Below, piece by piece: positions 1 to 8,059 of a stretch of 64,000 bases of DNA; position 1 is the stretch's first letter; every line of letters begins with the position of its first letter. The DNA comes from JACDAV01 sp964626755. Its GTDB lineage: Bacteria > Chloroflexota > Limnocylindria > Limnocylindrales > CSP1-4. The stretch lies in NCBI GenBank assembly GCA_964626755.1, contig CAZVGO010000049.1, positions 57,955 through 121,954 on the forward strand, given 5' to 3'. Position numbers and translations under genes: made by a program. The notes beneath the pieces were generated by a model that saw nothing but the letters and a program-made list of their open reading frames with translations, made no database searches and had not been told where the DNA came from.

Positions 1-181
1 CGCACAACCGGTAGATCGACATCATCCTTCTCCAATGCGCCCCGCGATCCGCGGCGATGCAACCACTCTCTCTGCTCGCGGCGACCCGAGCGAGCGCCAA
101 ATGGACCCAAGGTTCACGGGCCAACTGGCCCGTTCGTCGACAGCGGCAGGGCTCCGCGGACGCGCACCCGTGGCGCGGCGA
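1..181. other. Flank before the first gene, nothing recognised
   Basis: These bases lie downstream of the stop codon of the minus-strand GTPase homologue. The open frames crossing them on the plus strand are antisense shadows of that gene, rich in Arg, Gly and Asp. I see no convincing start site, RNA gene or repeat. Confidence 0.5.
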
Positions 182-1525
182 TCAGACGGGCAAGGCGATC
201 GGCAGCCGGGCGAGCCGAACGATCGGGGCGATGACGTTGGTCAATGGAGTGCCGCCCACCTGGACGAGCTCGTAGCGGACGCGGGTGATGGGCTTGTTCA
301 GCTCGAGCACCCGGGTCAGGTCGATCGGCGTGGCGGACAGGACGAGGTCGGCGTCGACGGCATTGAGCGTCGCGTCGAGGTCGGCGACCTGGTCGGGGCC
401 ATAACCCATGGCCGGGACCAGTGGCTCGAGCGCGGGGTAGCGCTCGAGCACCTCCCGGATCGAGCCCACGGCAACGGGCCGTGGGTCAACCACGAGGCCA
501 GCACGGAAACGGCGAGCCGCGACGATCCCTGCCCCGTACTGCATGCCGCCGTGGGTGAGAGTGGGGCCGTCCTCGACGACGACGACCCGCTTCCCCTCGA
601 TCGATGGACCGACGAGGCTGAGGTCTGACCGGGCGGTCAGGATCTCCGCCCTGGCGTTCAGCTCGTGAATCGCCGCACGGACCGCGTCGACGGCGGCCGG
701 CTCAGCGGAGTCGACCTTGTTGATGATGACGACGTCCGCCATCCGGACGTTGGTCTCGCCAGGGTGGTAGCGGCGCTCGTCGCCCGGCCGGAGCGGGTCG
801 GCGACGACGACGAACAGATCGGGCCGGTAGAACGGGAAGTCGTTGTTGCCGCCGTCCCACAGGATGACGTCGGCCTCCTGCTCGGCCTGGTGGAGAATCG
901 CCTCGTAGTCGACTCCGGCGTACACGATCCGCCCGGCGTCGAGGTGCGGCTCGTACTCCTCCCGCTCTTCGATCGTCGTCTCGTAACGGTCGAGATCGTC
1001 GTACGTCGCGTACCGCTGCACCCTCTGCGCAGCAAGGTTGCCGTAGGGCATGGGATGGCGAACGACCACGGGGTTGAGGCCTTGATCGGCGAGCAGCGCG
1101 GCCAGGCAGCGGGCGGTCTGGCTCTTGCCCGCACCAGTCCGGGTTGCGCCCACGGCAAGCACGGGACGACGACTCTTGAGCATCGTCCGGTCGGGGCCGA
1201 GGAGCGTGAAGTCGGCGCCTGCGGCCAGCGCCCTCGAAGCCGCGTGCATGACGGTCTCGTGGCCGACGTCGCTGTAGGCGAACACCACGGTATCCACGTT
1301 CCGCTCGCGAATTAACCGCTCGAGATCGTGCTCGGGGACGATCGGGATGCCGCTCTCGTACAGGGCGCCCGCGAGCTCGGCCGGGTACTGCCGGCTGGCG
1401 ATCCCGGGAATCTGCGTCGCCGTGAAGGCGACGACCTCGACAGTCGGGTCGTTCCGGTACACCACGTTGAAGTCGTGGAAGTCGCGCCCGGCGGCGCCCA
1501 TGATGACGATTCGTCGGCGATCCAT
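182..1525 (-). CDS. Cyclic 2,3-diphosphoglycerate synthetase-like GTPase
   Basis: 447 aa, cytosolic. The protein starts with MDRRRIVIMGAAGRDFHDFN, a Rossmann-like N-terminal part with a glycine-rich loop. It then has a P-loop-like TGAGKS segment near residue 140 and a G4-type NKVD motif in the second half (IINKVD). This layout matches the cyclic 2,3-diphosphoglycerate synthetase/COG2403 GTPase family. In thermophilic methanogens the enzyme makes cyclic 2,3-bisphosphoglycerate from 2,3-bisphosphoglycerate and ATP. In bacteria the product is not established, so the name is by family only. I chose ATG 1525 rather than the longer open frame because AGGAGG lies about 8 bases upstream and the preceding residues are low-complexity shadow sequence. 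Family assignment is good; activity is inferred. Confidence 0.82.
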   Translation of the reverse strand: MDRRRIVIMGAAGRDFHDFNVVYRNDPTVEVVAFTATQIPGIASRQYPAELAGALYESGIPIVPEHDLERLIRERNVDTVVFAYSDVGHETVMHAASRALAAGADFTLLGPDRTMLKSRRPVLAVGATRTGAGKSQTARCLAALLADQGLNPVVVRHPMPYGNLAAQRVQRYATYDDLDRYETTIEEREEYEPHLDAGRIVYAGVDYEAILHQAEQEADVILWDGGNNDFPFYRPDLFVVVADPLRPGDERRYHPGETNVRMADVVIINKVDSAEPAAVDAVRAAIHELNARAEILTARSDLSLVGPSIEGKRVVVVEDGPTLTHGGMQYGAGIVAARRFRAGLVVDPRPVAVGSIREVLERYPALEPLVPAMGYGPDQVADLDATLNAVDADLVLSATPIDLTRVLELNKPITRVRYELVQVGGTPLTNVIAPIVRLARLPIALPV

Positions 1526-1788
1526 TTGAGGGCCCTCCTGGCTTCGGCCGTCAACGTCGCCCCGGGAGGTCCCGGCCGCCAGTGCCCTTCGGCCCGTTGC
1601 CCGCCTGCCGGAGGGCGTCGATCTGCGATGGCTGGCGGTCGCGGCACGGCCTTCGGCCCATTGCGAGATGGGTCGACCCTGCCGAGGAGGCCAACGGCCC
1701 GGTGGATCGGGAGTGTCGGCACATGCGCGCGGCCGCGAGCCGTGGGATGCTCGGGACTGCCGCCCGTCGGCGGCCTGGAGGCACCACG

Positions 1789-2079
1789 ATGTCCACGGCC
1801 ACGACTCCCCGCGCTCGGCGGGGCCGGGTTGGAGCGGACGATCGCCGGCCGGCTGCCCGCCTGGCCGGCCGGGGCGCGAGCTCCCGGAGCAGGCGCACGA
1901 CACAGCCGCGCTCCACGCGGACCCGCACCTGGCCGCGGAACCTTCGATCGGGCGACGGGCGTGCGATCCCGCCTCCGCTCGAGCTCGCCCGGGCGATCGT
2001 CCTCGTCGCGATCGCGATCTTGGCCATCACGATCGTCCTTCCGGCCCTCCTGGAGATTGCAGCCGGACCGTTCCGCTGA
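1789..2079 (+). CDS. Small basic protein with one C-terminal membrane helix
   Basis: 96 aa, family not recognised. ATG 1789 is preceded by CTGGAGGC about 8 bases upstream. The first two thirds are Arg- and Thr-rich and probably unstructured. Residues about 68-92 (starting LARAIVLVAIAILAITIVLP) form one clear hydrophobic helix, so the protein is likely a tail-anchored or single-pass membrane protein. It is divergent from the GTPase homologue and convergent with the UspA gene. The helix and ribosome site support it; the biased Arg-rich N-terminus, typical of spurious high-GC frames, counts against it. Confidence 0.45.
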   Translation: MSTATTPRARRGRVGADDRRPAARLAGRGASSRSRRTTQPRSTRTRTWPRNLRSGDGRAIPPPLELARAIVLVAIAILAITIVLPALLEIAAGPFR

Positions 2080-2114
2080 TCCGGGCGCCTGCCACCGCCC
2101 GGTGCAGCGGCGGA

Positions 2115-3080
2115 TCAGGCCGCGGTGGGCACCGTTGTCGCCTGGTGCGAACGAGGCTCCCTGACGACGAGGACGGAGCACGGCGCGTGGTGCAGAACGT
2201 TGCGGGCGACGCTGCCCAGGACGAGACGGCCCAGCCCGGTCCGCCCGTGGGTCCCGAGGACGATGATATTGGCGTTCGAGCCATGCGCCGCCGCGAGGAT
2301 CCCGGCAGCCGCGTCGCCCTCACGGCGATCTGACTCGGCCTCGAGGCCTGCGGCCCGAAGCCGCGCCGTCATCTCCCCGGCAAGGTGCTCGCTCTGCTTC
2401 CGTGACGCATCCGCGGCGTCGAGATAGGCGGGGATCAGCTGAGACGAGTCAGATTCGGGAAAGCCGGTCCACCAGGGGACCTGGACGTCCGCGACGCTCA
2501 CCACGCGGATCGACGAAGCCGCGAAGATCGGCCAGCGCCGGAGGAGCTCCGCGGCTCCGGCGGCGGACGAGGAACCATCCCAGCCGAGCACGACGCGATC
2601 GATACTGGAACCCCGCGCGACCAGCACCGGCGACGGTGCACGATCGATCACCTCCGCCGAGACCGACCCGAGGAGCATGGACTCGATCGTCCCGTGGCCG
2701 CGACTGCCGACGACGATCAGGCCGGCTCCCATGCGCCGTGCACGCTCGACGATCGCCGTCGCGGGCCGGCCGCGAAGGACCGCGCTCTCGACCGTCAAGC
2801 CCGGGCGGGCGAGCCGGCCGCCGGCTTCCCGGACAGTCCGTTGCGCCTCGGCCCGGAGCTCGGCCTCGAGACTGTCCGCCTGGACCATCGCAAGGGCCGG
2901 CCACGGTCCTCCGAACAGTCCCGGACCCGTTTCGACCGCCTCGGCGACGAGAATCTCCGTGCCACTCGGCCAGGCGACGTGTGCGACAAGCTCGATGGCC
3001 ACCTCGGCCGCGACAGACCCGTCGATCGCCACGAGCACGCGCATCGGCTCGGTCGTCACGACGTCCTCCCAGGTCCTCAT
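2115..3080 (-). CDS. Tandem universal stress protein (two UspA domains)
   Basis: 321 aa, cytosolic. Two Usp domains in tandem: the first begins at MRVLVAIDGS (about residue 13), the second at VVLGWDGSSS (about 162). Each ends with the ATP-binding signature G-x2-G-x9-G-S: GSRGHG...LLGSVS in the first, GTHGRTG...VLGSVA in the second. Both domains are therefore expected to bind ATP. The gene is the last of a three-gene operon: its ATG overlaps the stop of the eRF1-like gene by 4 bases (ATGA), favouring start 3080. GTG 3059 has a better GGAGG ribosome site and is the alternative. Tandem Usp proteins usually act in hypoxia, starvation or dormancy responses; the specific trigger is not visible here. 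Confidence 0.9.
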   Translation of the reverse strand: MRTWEDVVTTEPMRVLVAIDGSVAAEVAIELVAHVAWPSGTEILVAEAVETGPGLFGGPWPALAMVQADSLEAELRAEAQRTVREAGGRLARPGLTVESAVLRGRPATAIVERARRMGAGLIVVGSRGHGTIESMLLGSVSAEVIDRAPSPVLVARGSSIDRVVLGWDGSSSAAGAAELLRRWPIFAASSIRVVSVADVQVPWWTGFPESDSSQLIPAYLDAADASRKQSEHLAGEMTARLRAAGLEAESDRREGDAAAGILAAAHGSNANIIVLGTHGRTGLGRLVLGSVARNVLHHAPCSVLVVREPRSHQATTVPTAA

Positions 3081-3673
3081 CCCTCGCCAGGATCAACGTC
3101 GCGCGGCGGCTTCTCGAGGACCCGGCGCGGCAGGGTTGCGGGCGCGCCCGAGGGCCGTTTCGTGGGCTTGACGCTCCAGCGATACGCACCGACCGTGCAC
3201 CGGCGAGGCTCGGCTCCGCCGAGACGACGGAGCCGGGCGAGGAGCTGGCGGTCCGTGAGGCGGGTGGACGATTCTGTTGAGACCAGCCGGGTCCGGCGCT
3301 GACGCTCGTCCGTCTCCCGGATACGTCGCTCGAGATGCTCCCGCATGGTGCCTGGGCCGATCAGGACGAGGTCGTGGTCGACCGGCAGGCACAGCGCAAC
3401 CCGATCGAGGAACCTCTCGCGGTGCTCGAGGCGGTGCGGCTCGCCTGCGGACTGGGACACGCCACCACCCCCACCGTGGCGGATGCCCGGGTCGTGCCGG
3501 ACGTGCCCGGTCGAACGATGATGGGCAGGAATCTCGGACTCGATCCGCTTGATCCGCGGCGACCCGTCGTCGGGGCGGGCGACGATCGCCTCGCGCGAAT
3601 CTATCCACACGAGCGTTACGCGTGACGCGGCCATTGGACCACCGACTCCGACGGGCCCGCCGGGTCTGTTCAT
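3077..3673 (-). CDS. eRF1/pelota domain-like protein (long form)
   Basis: 198 aa, cytosolic. After a short Gly-rich leader it has VTLVWIDSREAIVAR, a His-rich stretch (HHRSTGHVRHD), then FLDRVALCLPVDHDLVLIGP, GTMREHLERRI and LTDRQLLARLR. This order (WIDxREA, HH cluster, LIGPGxxxxxL, ending near a TDxQL segment) is that of small bacterial proteins related to eukaryotic/archaeal release-factor domain 3 and pelota. Whether they touch the ribosome in bacteria is unknown. The start at 3673 is chosen because it overlaps the stop of the YbaK gene by 4 bases (ATGA). The 3' end overlaps the UspA start in the same way. A shorter relative lies at 6687-7040. The C-terminal tail of about 35 residues is basic and less like the family. 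Confidence 0.72.
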   Translation of the reverse strand: MNRPGGPVGVGGPMAASRVTLVWIDSREAIVARPDDGSPRIKRIESEIPAHHRSTGHVRHDPGIRHGGGGGVSQSAGEPHRLEHRERFLDRVALCLPVDHDLVLIGPGTMREHLERRIRETDERQRRTRLVSTESSTRLTDRQLLARLRRLGGAEPRRCTVGAYRWSVKPTKRPSGAPATLPRRVLEKPPRDVDPGEG

Positions 3674-4191
3674 GATCTTGCCCACAGAGGTCGCGTGTCG
3701 CTCTCTGCCGCCAGGTCCGCGTAGTGGACTCCCGAGGCCCGCTCCCACCCGGCTCGATCGACGCGGACACTGAAACGGTGGCTGCCGGCGTTGAAGCTGA
3801 TGGCCGCGTCGTCACGCACGGCGTAGTCGGCGTGCATCGGCAGTCCGAACAGGGAGCCGACAGCCGGCATGGCTCCCAACGCGCAGCCCGGCGCGAGGGC
3901 GGTCATCTCGACTTCGCTCAGCAGCCGGACCTCACGGGCGCCCAGCACCTCGCGTGCCTTGCCCAGATTGAGGTGGTCGGGTGCGTCGAGGACAAGCAGG
4001 GCGGATCGCCCGTCGTCGGTGGCGACGCCGACGACCTTCGCGAACGTGCGTGGGTCGACGCGTTCCGCTCGCGCGGTGCTCTGTGCCGTGAACGTCTCGT
4101 CGTGCATGTGCACGTCGTGCTCCACACCGTGCGCGGCGAGCCAGTCGAGGAGGCCCGGATACGGTCGATCGACGGTTGCTGATGCGTTCAT
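3670..4191 (-). CDS. YbaK/EbsC-type aminoacyl-tRNA deacylase
   Basis: 173 aa, cytosolic. The fold is the YbaK/ProX editing domain: LAAHGVEHDVHMHDETFTAQ near the N-terminus, the conserved lysine in FAKVVGVATDDG (about residue 52), DHLNLGKAREVLGAREVRLL, and the glycine-rich C-terminal part ending FNAGSHRFSVRV. Family members hydrolyse mischarged aminoacyl-tRNA (for example Cys-tRNAPro) or related esters; the substrate here is not predictable. ATG 4191 is preceded by GGAAGGCAGGACG. It is the first gene of an operon with an eRF1-like protein and UspA, which hints at translation quality control under stress. A divergent Hsp20 gene shares the upstream region. Confidence 0.85.
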   Translation of the reverse strand: MNASATVDRPYPGLLDWLAAHGVEHDVHMHDETFTAQSTARAERVDPRTFAKVVGVATDDGRSALLVLDAPDHLNLGKAREVLGAREVRLLSEVEMTALAPGCALGAMPAVGSLFGLPMHADYAVRDDAAISFNAGSHRFSVRVDRAGWERASGVHYADLAAESDTRPLWARS

Positions 4192-4402
4192 GGCGTCCTG
4201 CCTTCCGTGAATCGGTCTTGCCCGCGAGCGTGCCGGAGACACGGTCGGATCGCATCGGCCATTCGACGGTGCGTTGGGTGCCGAACGGCCCGTAACGGTG
4301 TCGCCGCCGCCGCGGCGCGCGCTCCGGGCCGTCGGTCCTGGCAGGAGGTGCCGGTCGGCTCTGGCCCCTCGTGGCGAGCGGGCCGAGACTGAAACAGGGT
4401 GT

Positions 4403-4422
4403 GGGTTCGGGATCCGCAACCC
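4403..4422. promoter_or_regulatory. Inverted repeat upstream of hsp20
   Basis: GGGTT and AACCC arms flank a GGATCC core, with two mismatched bases between arm and core on each side. The element sits about 45 bases before the Hsp20 start, in the divergent ybaK-hsp20 region, where a heat-shock repressor or RNA hairpin could act. It does not match the CIRCE or HAIR consensus that I know. Confidence 0.25.
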
Positions 4423-4464
4423 CGGCGACAACCCATCACACGCGAGCAGGACAGGAGGTCCTCG

Positions 4465-4911
4465 ATGACCCTCATCCGTCGTCCCTCACCGTTGGCCGAG
4501 GTCGTAACCCTCCGTGACGCCGTCGATCGGCTCTTCGACGACCGGTTCATGCGGCCCATCTGGCCATTCAATGCCGACCGGGAGGTCACCCCGGCGCTTG
4601 ACCTGTACACCACGCCGGAGTCCGTGATCGCCACGATCGCGCTGCCGGGCGTCAAGCCGGAGGATGTGGACGTCACCGTGGCCGACGACCTCGTCACCGT
4701 CACCGGCACGTTCAAGGAGGAGAAGGAGAAGACCGAGCCCGGCTACATCCACAAGGAGCTGAGCCGCGGAGCGTTCCACCGCAGCTTCATGGTCCCAACC
4801 CCGGTCAAGGCGGAGGCCGCCAAGGCGTCCTTCAAGGACGGACTGTTGATCCTGACGCTGCCGAAGACCGAGGCGGCCCAGCCGAAGCACCTCAAGGTGG
4901 AAGTCGCCTGA
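4465..4911 (+). CDS. Hsp20/alpha-crystallin small heat-shock protein
   Basis: 148 aa, cytosolic ATP-independent chaperone. The alpha-crystallin domain spans about residues 45-140: DLYTTPESVIATIALPGVKP, then EDVDVTVADDLVTVTGTF, RGAFHRSFMVP and the A-x-x-x-n-G-v-L-like FKDGLLILTLPK. The C-terminal tail is short (KHLKVEVA), with no separate I-x-I motif, so oligomer contacts may be weaker than usual. ATG 4465 has a perfect AGGAGG 6 bases upstream. It is divergent from the ybaK operon and followed by a strong hairpin, so it is probably a single-gene transcript. Confidence 0.92.
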   Translation: MTLIRRPSPLAEVVTLRDAVDRLFDDRFMRPIWPFNADREVTPALDLYTTPESVIATIALPGVKPEDVDVTVADDLVTVTGTFKEEKEKTEPGYIHKELSRGAFHRSFMVPTPVKAEAAKASFKDGLLILTLPKTEAAQPKHLKVEVA

Positions 4912-4951
4912 CCCACAGCAGATCGCGGACGTCACCGACCGCCGCGGTCGA

Positions 4952-4983
4952 GGCGGAGGGCACCGCGGGCGGGGCCCTCCGCC
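4952..4983 (+). terminator. Stem-loop after hsp20
   Basis: Perfect 10-bp stem GGCGGAGGGC / GCCCTCCGCC with a 12-base loop, followed by AATTT. It lies 41 bases after the Hsp20 stop and fits a factor-independent terminator with a weak T-tract. Confidence 0.6.
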
Positions 4984-5202
4984 AATTTCATGCCCGATGC
5001 CGGTCGCCTGCTCTCGCGGGCCTGTCCGGGGCACGTTCCCGCCACCGGAGCAGTCCGGACGTTCGGCCCTGATGTTCCGGACGGACGGCCCCTGCCCGCC
5101 CACGGGGGAGAAGATCACGCTGGTTTTCGCGGGGTCGCGGGTGCGGGCTCGTTTGCCGGTTCGGTCGAACGGGTGCCCGGAAGGGCAGCGGAGGCAGAGA
5201 CA

Positions 5203-6078
5203 ATGCGGATCCTCATCGGCCTGGATGGTTCTTCGGAGGCAGCCGGCGGGATCGACTTCGTGCGCCGGCTGACCCTGTCGCCGGCCGACGAGGTCATCGT
5301 GGCCGCGGTCGTTGAGGTTCCGAGCGGTCTGCTGGCCCTGACCGGTCCGCAGACCATGGTCGTCTGGTACGACCACGTCCGCACTGCGGTGACGACGGAG
5401 TGCAAAGCCATCGTGGACGACGCGGTGCACAGCCTGGCCGGCCACGGACGGGTCACCTCGGTGGTCGTGGAGGGCCATGCGCTCGAAGTGCTCCAGGTCC
5501 TTGCCCGGGAGCGCGCGGTGGACCTGGTCGTCGTGGGGCCGCACGGTCGGGGACGGCTGGAGTCCGCCCTCGTGGGCAGCGTCTCGCAGGGTCTCCTTCA
5601 CGCGCCGCAGACGTCCGTACTCGTCGCCCGCGCCATCCGGCACGACCTCCGCTCGGCCATCCTCGCGGTCGATGGGTCGGCTCACAGCCGCGCCGCCGCG
5701 CGCCTGCTCGCGAAGCTCCCGCTGCCGGCGGGGACGACCGTGTTCTGCACGACTGTCGTGCCGGACGGTGGTGGACCCTACGGGCGGGCATGGTCGGGTG
5801 AGGCCTGGCCGAGCGTCGAAGCGGAGCTGCAGGCAGCCGCCAACCGGGCCCTCGACGAAGCCGAATCAGAGCTTCGCTCGGGACGGCTGGACGTGCGCCG
5901 GGAGATCCGCTCGGGAGTCCCGAAGCAGGCGATCCTCGAAGCTGCCGGGGAGCACGGGTCCGACCTCATCGTCATGGGCGCCCGCGGCCTGGGGGGCTTC
6001 GAGGCACTGGTGCTTGGAAGCGTCTCCCGGGCGGTCAGCAAGGCGGCCCCCTGCTCCGTCCTCGTCGCTCACGCCTGA
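5203..6078 (+). CDS. Tandem universal stress protein (second copy)
   Basis: 291 aa, cytosolic. Two Usp domains: the first begins MRILIGLDGSSEA, the second at SAILAVDGSAHS (about residue 147). Both carry the ATP-binding pattern G-x2-G-x9-G-S (GPHGRG...LVGSVS and GARGLG...VLGSVS). ATG 5203 follows GCGGAGGCAGAGACA; the longer open frame upstream is not supported. It is not in an operon with the Hsp20 gene, since a terminator-like hairpin lies between. It differs clearly from the first tandem Usp at 2115-3080, so the pair is not a recent duplication. Confidence 0.9.
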   Translation: MRILIGLDGSSEAAGGIDFVRRLTLSPADEVIVAAVVEVPSGLLALTGPQTMVVWYDHVRTAVTTECKAIVDDAVHSLAGHGRVTSVVVEGHALEVLQVLARERAVDLVVVGPHGRGRLESALVGSVSQGLLHAPQTSVLVARAIRHDLRSAILAVDGSAHSRAAARLLAKLPLPAGTTVFCTTVVPDGGGPYGRAWSGEAWPSVEAELQAAANRALDEAESELRSGRLDVRREIRSGVPKQAILEAAGEHGSDLIVMGARGLGGFEALVLGSVSRAVSKAAPCSVLVAHA

Positions 6079-6406
6079 TGTCGGCAAGCGGCGACGACGC
6101 GCCCGCCGGGTGGCCAGAGCGATCGCGATCGGTGTCGTCAGGCACCTGCGAGACAGCGGATGCGGCCGCTAGTATCGGGACGAAGAGATCGAGCCGGCCG
6201 TCGACCGGGCGATGTGGCGGCCCGAATACCTGCCGTTCGTCCCGGGCTGAAGACCCTTCTACACGGCCACGCACATGGTGCCGCTCGGCCCGGCCGGGTA
6301 CCATCGCAAGACCCTACGCATCGCGATCAGGGCAACCGAGAATCGGGCCATCGTCCCTCCGACCGGAGGGGCAGGACTGAGCCCGGCTTACGGGCGGGGA
6401 CGTGGG
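6079..6406. other. Intergenic leader region with a short hairpin
   Basis: 328 bases without a supported gene. A perfect 6-bp hairpin (CCCTCC-GACC-GGAGGG, 6355-6370) lies 36 bases before the next start codon and contains a ribosome-site-like GGAGG. I tested the stretch for known riboswitch cores by eye and recognised none. Confidence 0.4.
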
Positions 6407-6625
6407 ATGGACAAGTACACGGGTGTTGACGAGTCTCGAGCCGAGGACGAGGTCGAAGCCCAGGAGCCTGGCTCGACGTACACGCTCACCCAGGGCGGCT
6501 GGGAGGTATCGGAGTACGTCGATCCCGCGGACGACTGGAGCCTGCTGTCCGATGGCTCATACCTCTCGCCGGACGGGACCGTTCGAACCTGGCCGCTGGT
6601 CGGGCCTGAGCCCGAGGTGAGCTAG
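6407..6625 (+). CDS. Small acidic hypothetical protein
   Basis: 72 aa, family not recognised. The sequence is acidic and rich in aromatic turns: YTLTQGGWEVSEYVDPADDW, then SLLSDGSYLSPDGTVRTWPL. It has no membrane segment or signal peptide. ATG 6407 is preceded by GGGGACGTGGG, a weak ribosome site; a GTG or ATG further upstream would add only low-complexity residues. The W/Y/D-rich pattern looks like a folded beta-rich protein rather than shadow sequence, which is why I keep it. Confidence 0.5.
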   Translation: MDKYTGVDESRAEDEVEAQEPGSTYTLTQGGWEVSEYVDPADDWSLLSDGSYLSPDGTVRTWPLVGPEPEVS

Positions 6626-6686
6626 GACCACGACCTGCGGACGGGCTCAGTCGCCGGTGCTCGGCGCGAGCCCGCCCGCGCTGCCG

Positions 6687-7040
6687 TCAGGCCGCCAGCT
6701 GGCGCAGCCGCTCGATGACGCCGTCGCGGTCCATCAGGCCCGCCGACTCGACGTCCACCAGCCGATCTGGGCGCCGGTACATGGCTACGTATTCGCGCTC
6801 CAGGCGCAGGCGCATGGAGCCTGGACCCATGATGAGCACGCGTTCACGATTGCCTATCGACCGGACGACCGTTGCGAGGTAGGCAGGCTCCGGTTCGGCG
6901 CCGCGATCGATCTCGCACGTCGAAACGATGCCCTCGTAGTCGATGCGCGCGACGATCGCCTGGCGCCCGTCGATCCACGCGACGGCGCTGGGACGGACGT
7001 CTGTCCGGGCATTGGACTGGACTGTCTGGAGAGCTGCCAT
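6687..7040 (-). CDS. eRF1/pelota domain-like protein (short form)
   Basis: 117 aa, cytosolic. It shares the family landmarks of the 198-residue protein at 3077-3673: AVAWIDGRQAIVARIDYEGI near the N-terminus, VLIMGPGSMRLRLEREYVAM in the middle, and a DRDGVIERLRQLA tail. The His-rich central loop of the long form is missing. ATG 7040 has AGGAGG 8 bases upstream, which fixes the start well inside the longer open frame. It is divergent from the ArsR gene. The function is unknown; presence twice in one stress-protein region suggests a role in the same response. Confidence 0.65.
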   Translation of the reverse strand: MAALQTVQSNARTDVRPSAVAWIDGRQAIVARIDYEGIVSTCEIDRGAEPEPAYLATVVRSIGNRERVLIMGPGSMRLRLEREYVAMYRRPDRLVDVESAGLMDRDGVIERLRQLAA

Positions 7041-7239
7041 GTCAGATGCCTCCTCGAGCGAAGGGTATGGGCTGATTCCGTTCGGTGACACTGCCGATCG
7101 GCCCCTCCTCGGGTGTCGAAGGGGCCGGATCGGGCCGGACGGCACGGCTTGACCGCCGTGTCGCCCGAGGCCGCGATCGGGCCCGTTAGTGCCAAACGGG
7201 CCGGCCATCCCGGGCCGCATAGCACTACTGCGCAGATGC

Positions 7240-7253
7240 GCATGGATACATGC
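7240..7253. promoter_or_regulatory. Candidate ArsR operator for the sulfur operon
   Basis: Perfect inverted repeat GCATG-GATA-CATGC ending 7 bases before the ArsR start codon. It overlaps the only -10-like sequence there (ATACAT), as expected for an autorepressor site. Confidence 0.4.
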
Positions 7254-7260
7254 TCGCGGC

Positions 7261-7623
7261 ATGGACCAGATCGACGACCTGCTGGCAGCCACGCTCAGGA
7301 GCATCGCTCACCCGCGCCGCCTCCGGATCATCCACCTCCTGGCTCAGGAGCCTCGAGAGGTGGCCCGACTCGCCGCGGACCTCGGCATCAGCCAGCCGAA
7401 CGCCTCCCAGCACCTCGGCGTCCTGCGCGCTGCGGGGCTCGTCGAGGCCGAACGCGTGGGGCGCGAGGTCCGCTATCGGCTCGTCGATCCCGACGTGACG
7501 GTCGCTTGCACACAAATGCGCCGGGTCCTCGCGCGGCGCCTCGATCGCCTGGCCGAGCTGGCTTCCGGCGCCGCGAGGCCTCCCCGCCCGACTCACCGGC
7601 TGCCTGGCCACGCTGTGAGGTAG
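7261..7623 (+). CDS. ArsR-family winged-helix repressor
   Basis: 120 aa, DNA-binding. The winged helix spans about residues 5-85: RSIAHPRRLRIIHLLAQEPR, then VARLAADLGISQPNASQHLG (recognition helix) and VLRAAGLVEAERVGREVRYR (wing). It has only one cysteine (C83), so it lacks the two-cysteine switch of the sulfide/persulfide sensors BigR and SqrR; the signal may differ or the dimer may use one Cys from each chain. There is no clear ribosome site, consistent with a short or absent leader. It is followed after 4 bases by a six-gene sulfur operon, which it probably controls. Confidence 0.85.
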   Translation: MDQIDDLLAATLRSIAHPRRLRIIHLLAQEPREVARLAADLGISQPNASQHLGVLRAAGLVEAERVGREVRYRLVDPDVTVACTQMRRVLARRLDRLAELASGAARPPRPTHRLPGHAVR

Positions 7624-7627
7624 CCCG

Positions 7628-8041
7628 ATGGAATCTCCGCTCAATCTCGTCCTCTTCTCCGGGACCGACGACAAGCTCCAGGCGGCCGCGGTTCTCGCCG
7701 CCGGTGCCGCCGCCCTCGGCAAGCCGGTCAACGTCTTCCTCCAGTACTGGGCGCTCGACGCGTTCCGGGCGGACAGGATCGACCACGACCACGGGCTCGC
7801 TCCGGAAGCAGGACCGGAGGGACTCGCGGCCGTCAGGGCGCTCGCAGCCGCCGGCCAGGCGAGCTGGGCGGACACGTTGCGCCAGGCCAAGACCCTCGGT
7901 GGCGTCGACGTTCAGGCCTGCTCGCTATCGATGGACTTGCTGGGCCTCGAACAAGAGGACCTCGACCCGCTTGTCGACGGTGTCGAGGGCGTGACCGCGT
8001 TCCACTTGTCCGCCGGCGACGGCCAGATCGTCTTCATCTGA
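7628..8041 (+). CDS. DsrE-family sulfur carrier (first copy)
   Basis: 137 aa, cytosolic. DsrE/DsrF-like fold: NLVLFSGTDDKLQAAAVLAA at the N-terminus, VNVFLQYWALDAF, and the conserved cysteine C98 in VQACSLSMDLLGL, followed by the aromatic, Gly-rich C-terminus. In this family the cysteine carries persulfide sulfur between TusA and an acceptor. It is the first structural gene of the operon, 4 bases after the ArsR stop, and is followed by TusA. It lacks any membrane segment. Confidence 0.82.
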   Translation: MESPLNLVLFSGTDDKLQAAAVLAAGAAALGKPVNVFLQYWALDAFRADRIDHDHGLAPEAGPEGLAAVRALAAAGQASWADTLRQAKTLGGVDVQACSLSMDLLGLEQEDLDPLVDGVEGVTAFHLSAGDGQIVFI

Positions 8042-8059
8042 CGCGAAAGGAGCCCTGCC

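Noticed and set aside
182..2181. Long open frames on both strands across the first 2.2 kb, such as the extension of the GTPase homologue to 1903 and the 289-residue minus-strand frame
   Set aside because: They are Arg/Pro/Ser-rich, lack family motifs and ribosome sites, and are typical antisense or extension shadows in high-GC DNA.
3670..4431. Longer start for the YbaK gene at 4431
   Set aside because: The added 80 residues are low-complexity; ATG 4191 has a good ribosome site and is where the family match starts.
6079..6406. Possible riboswitch before the 72-residue gene
   Set aside because: Only a 6-bp hairpin is present; no conserved core of a known class was recognised, and the downstream gene has no metabolic clue.
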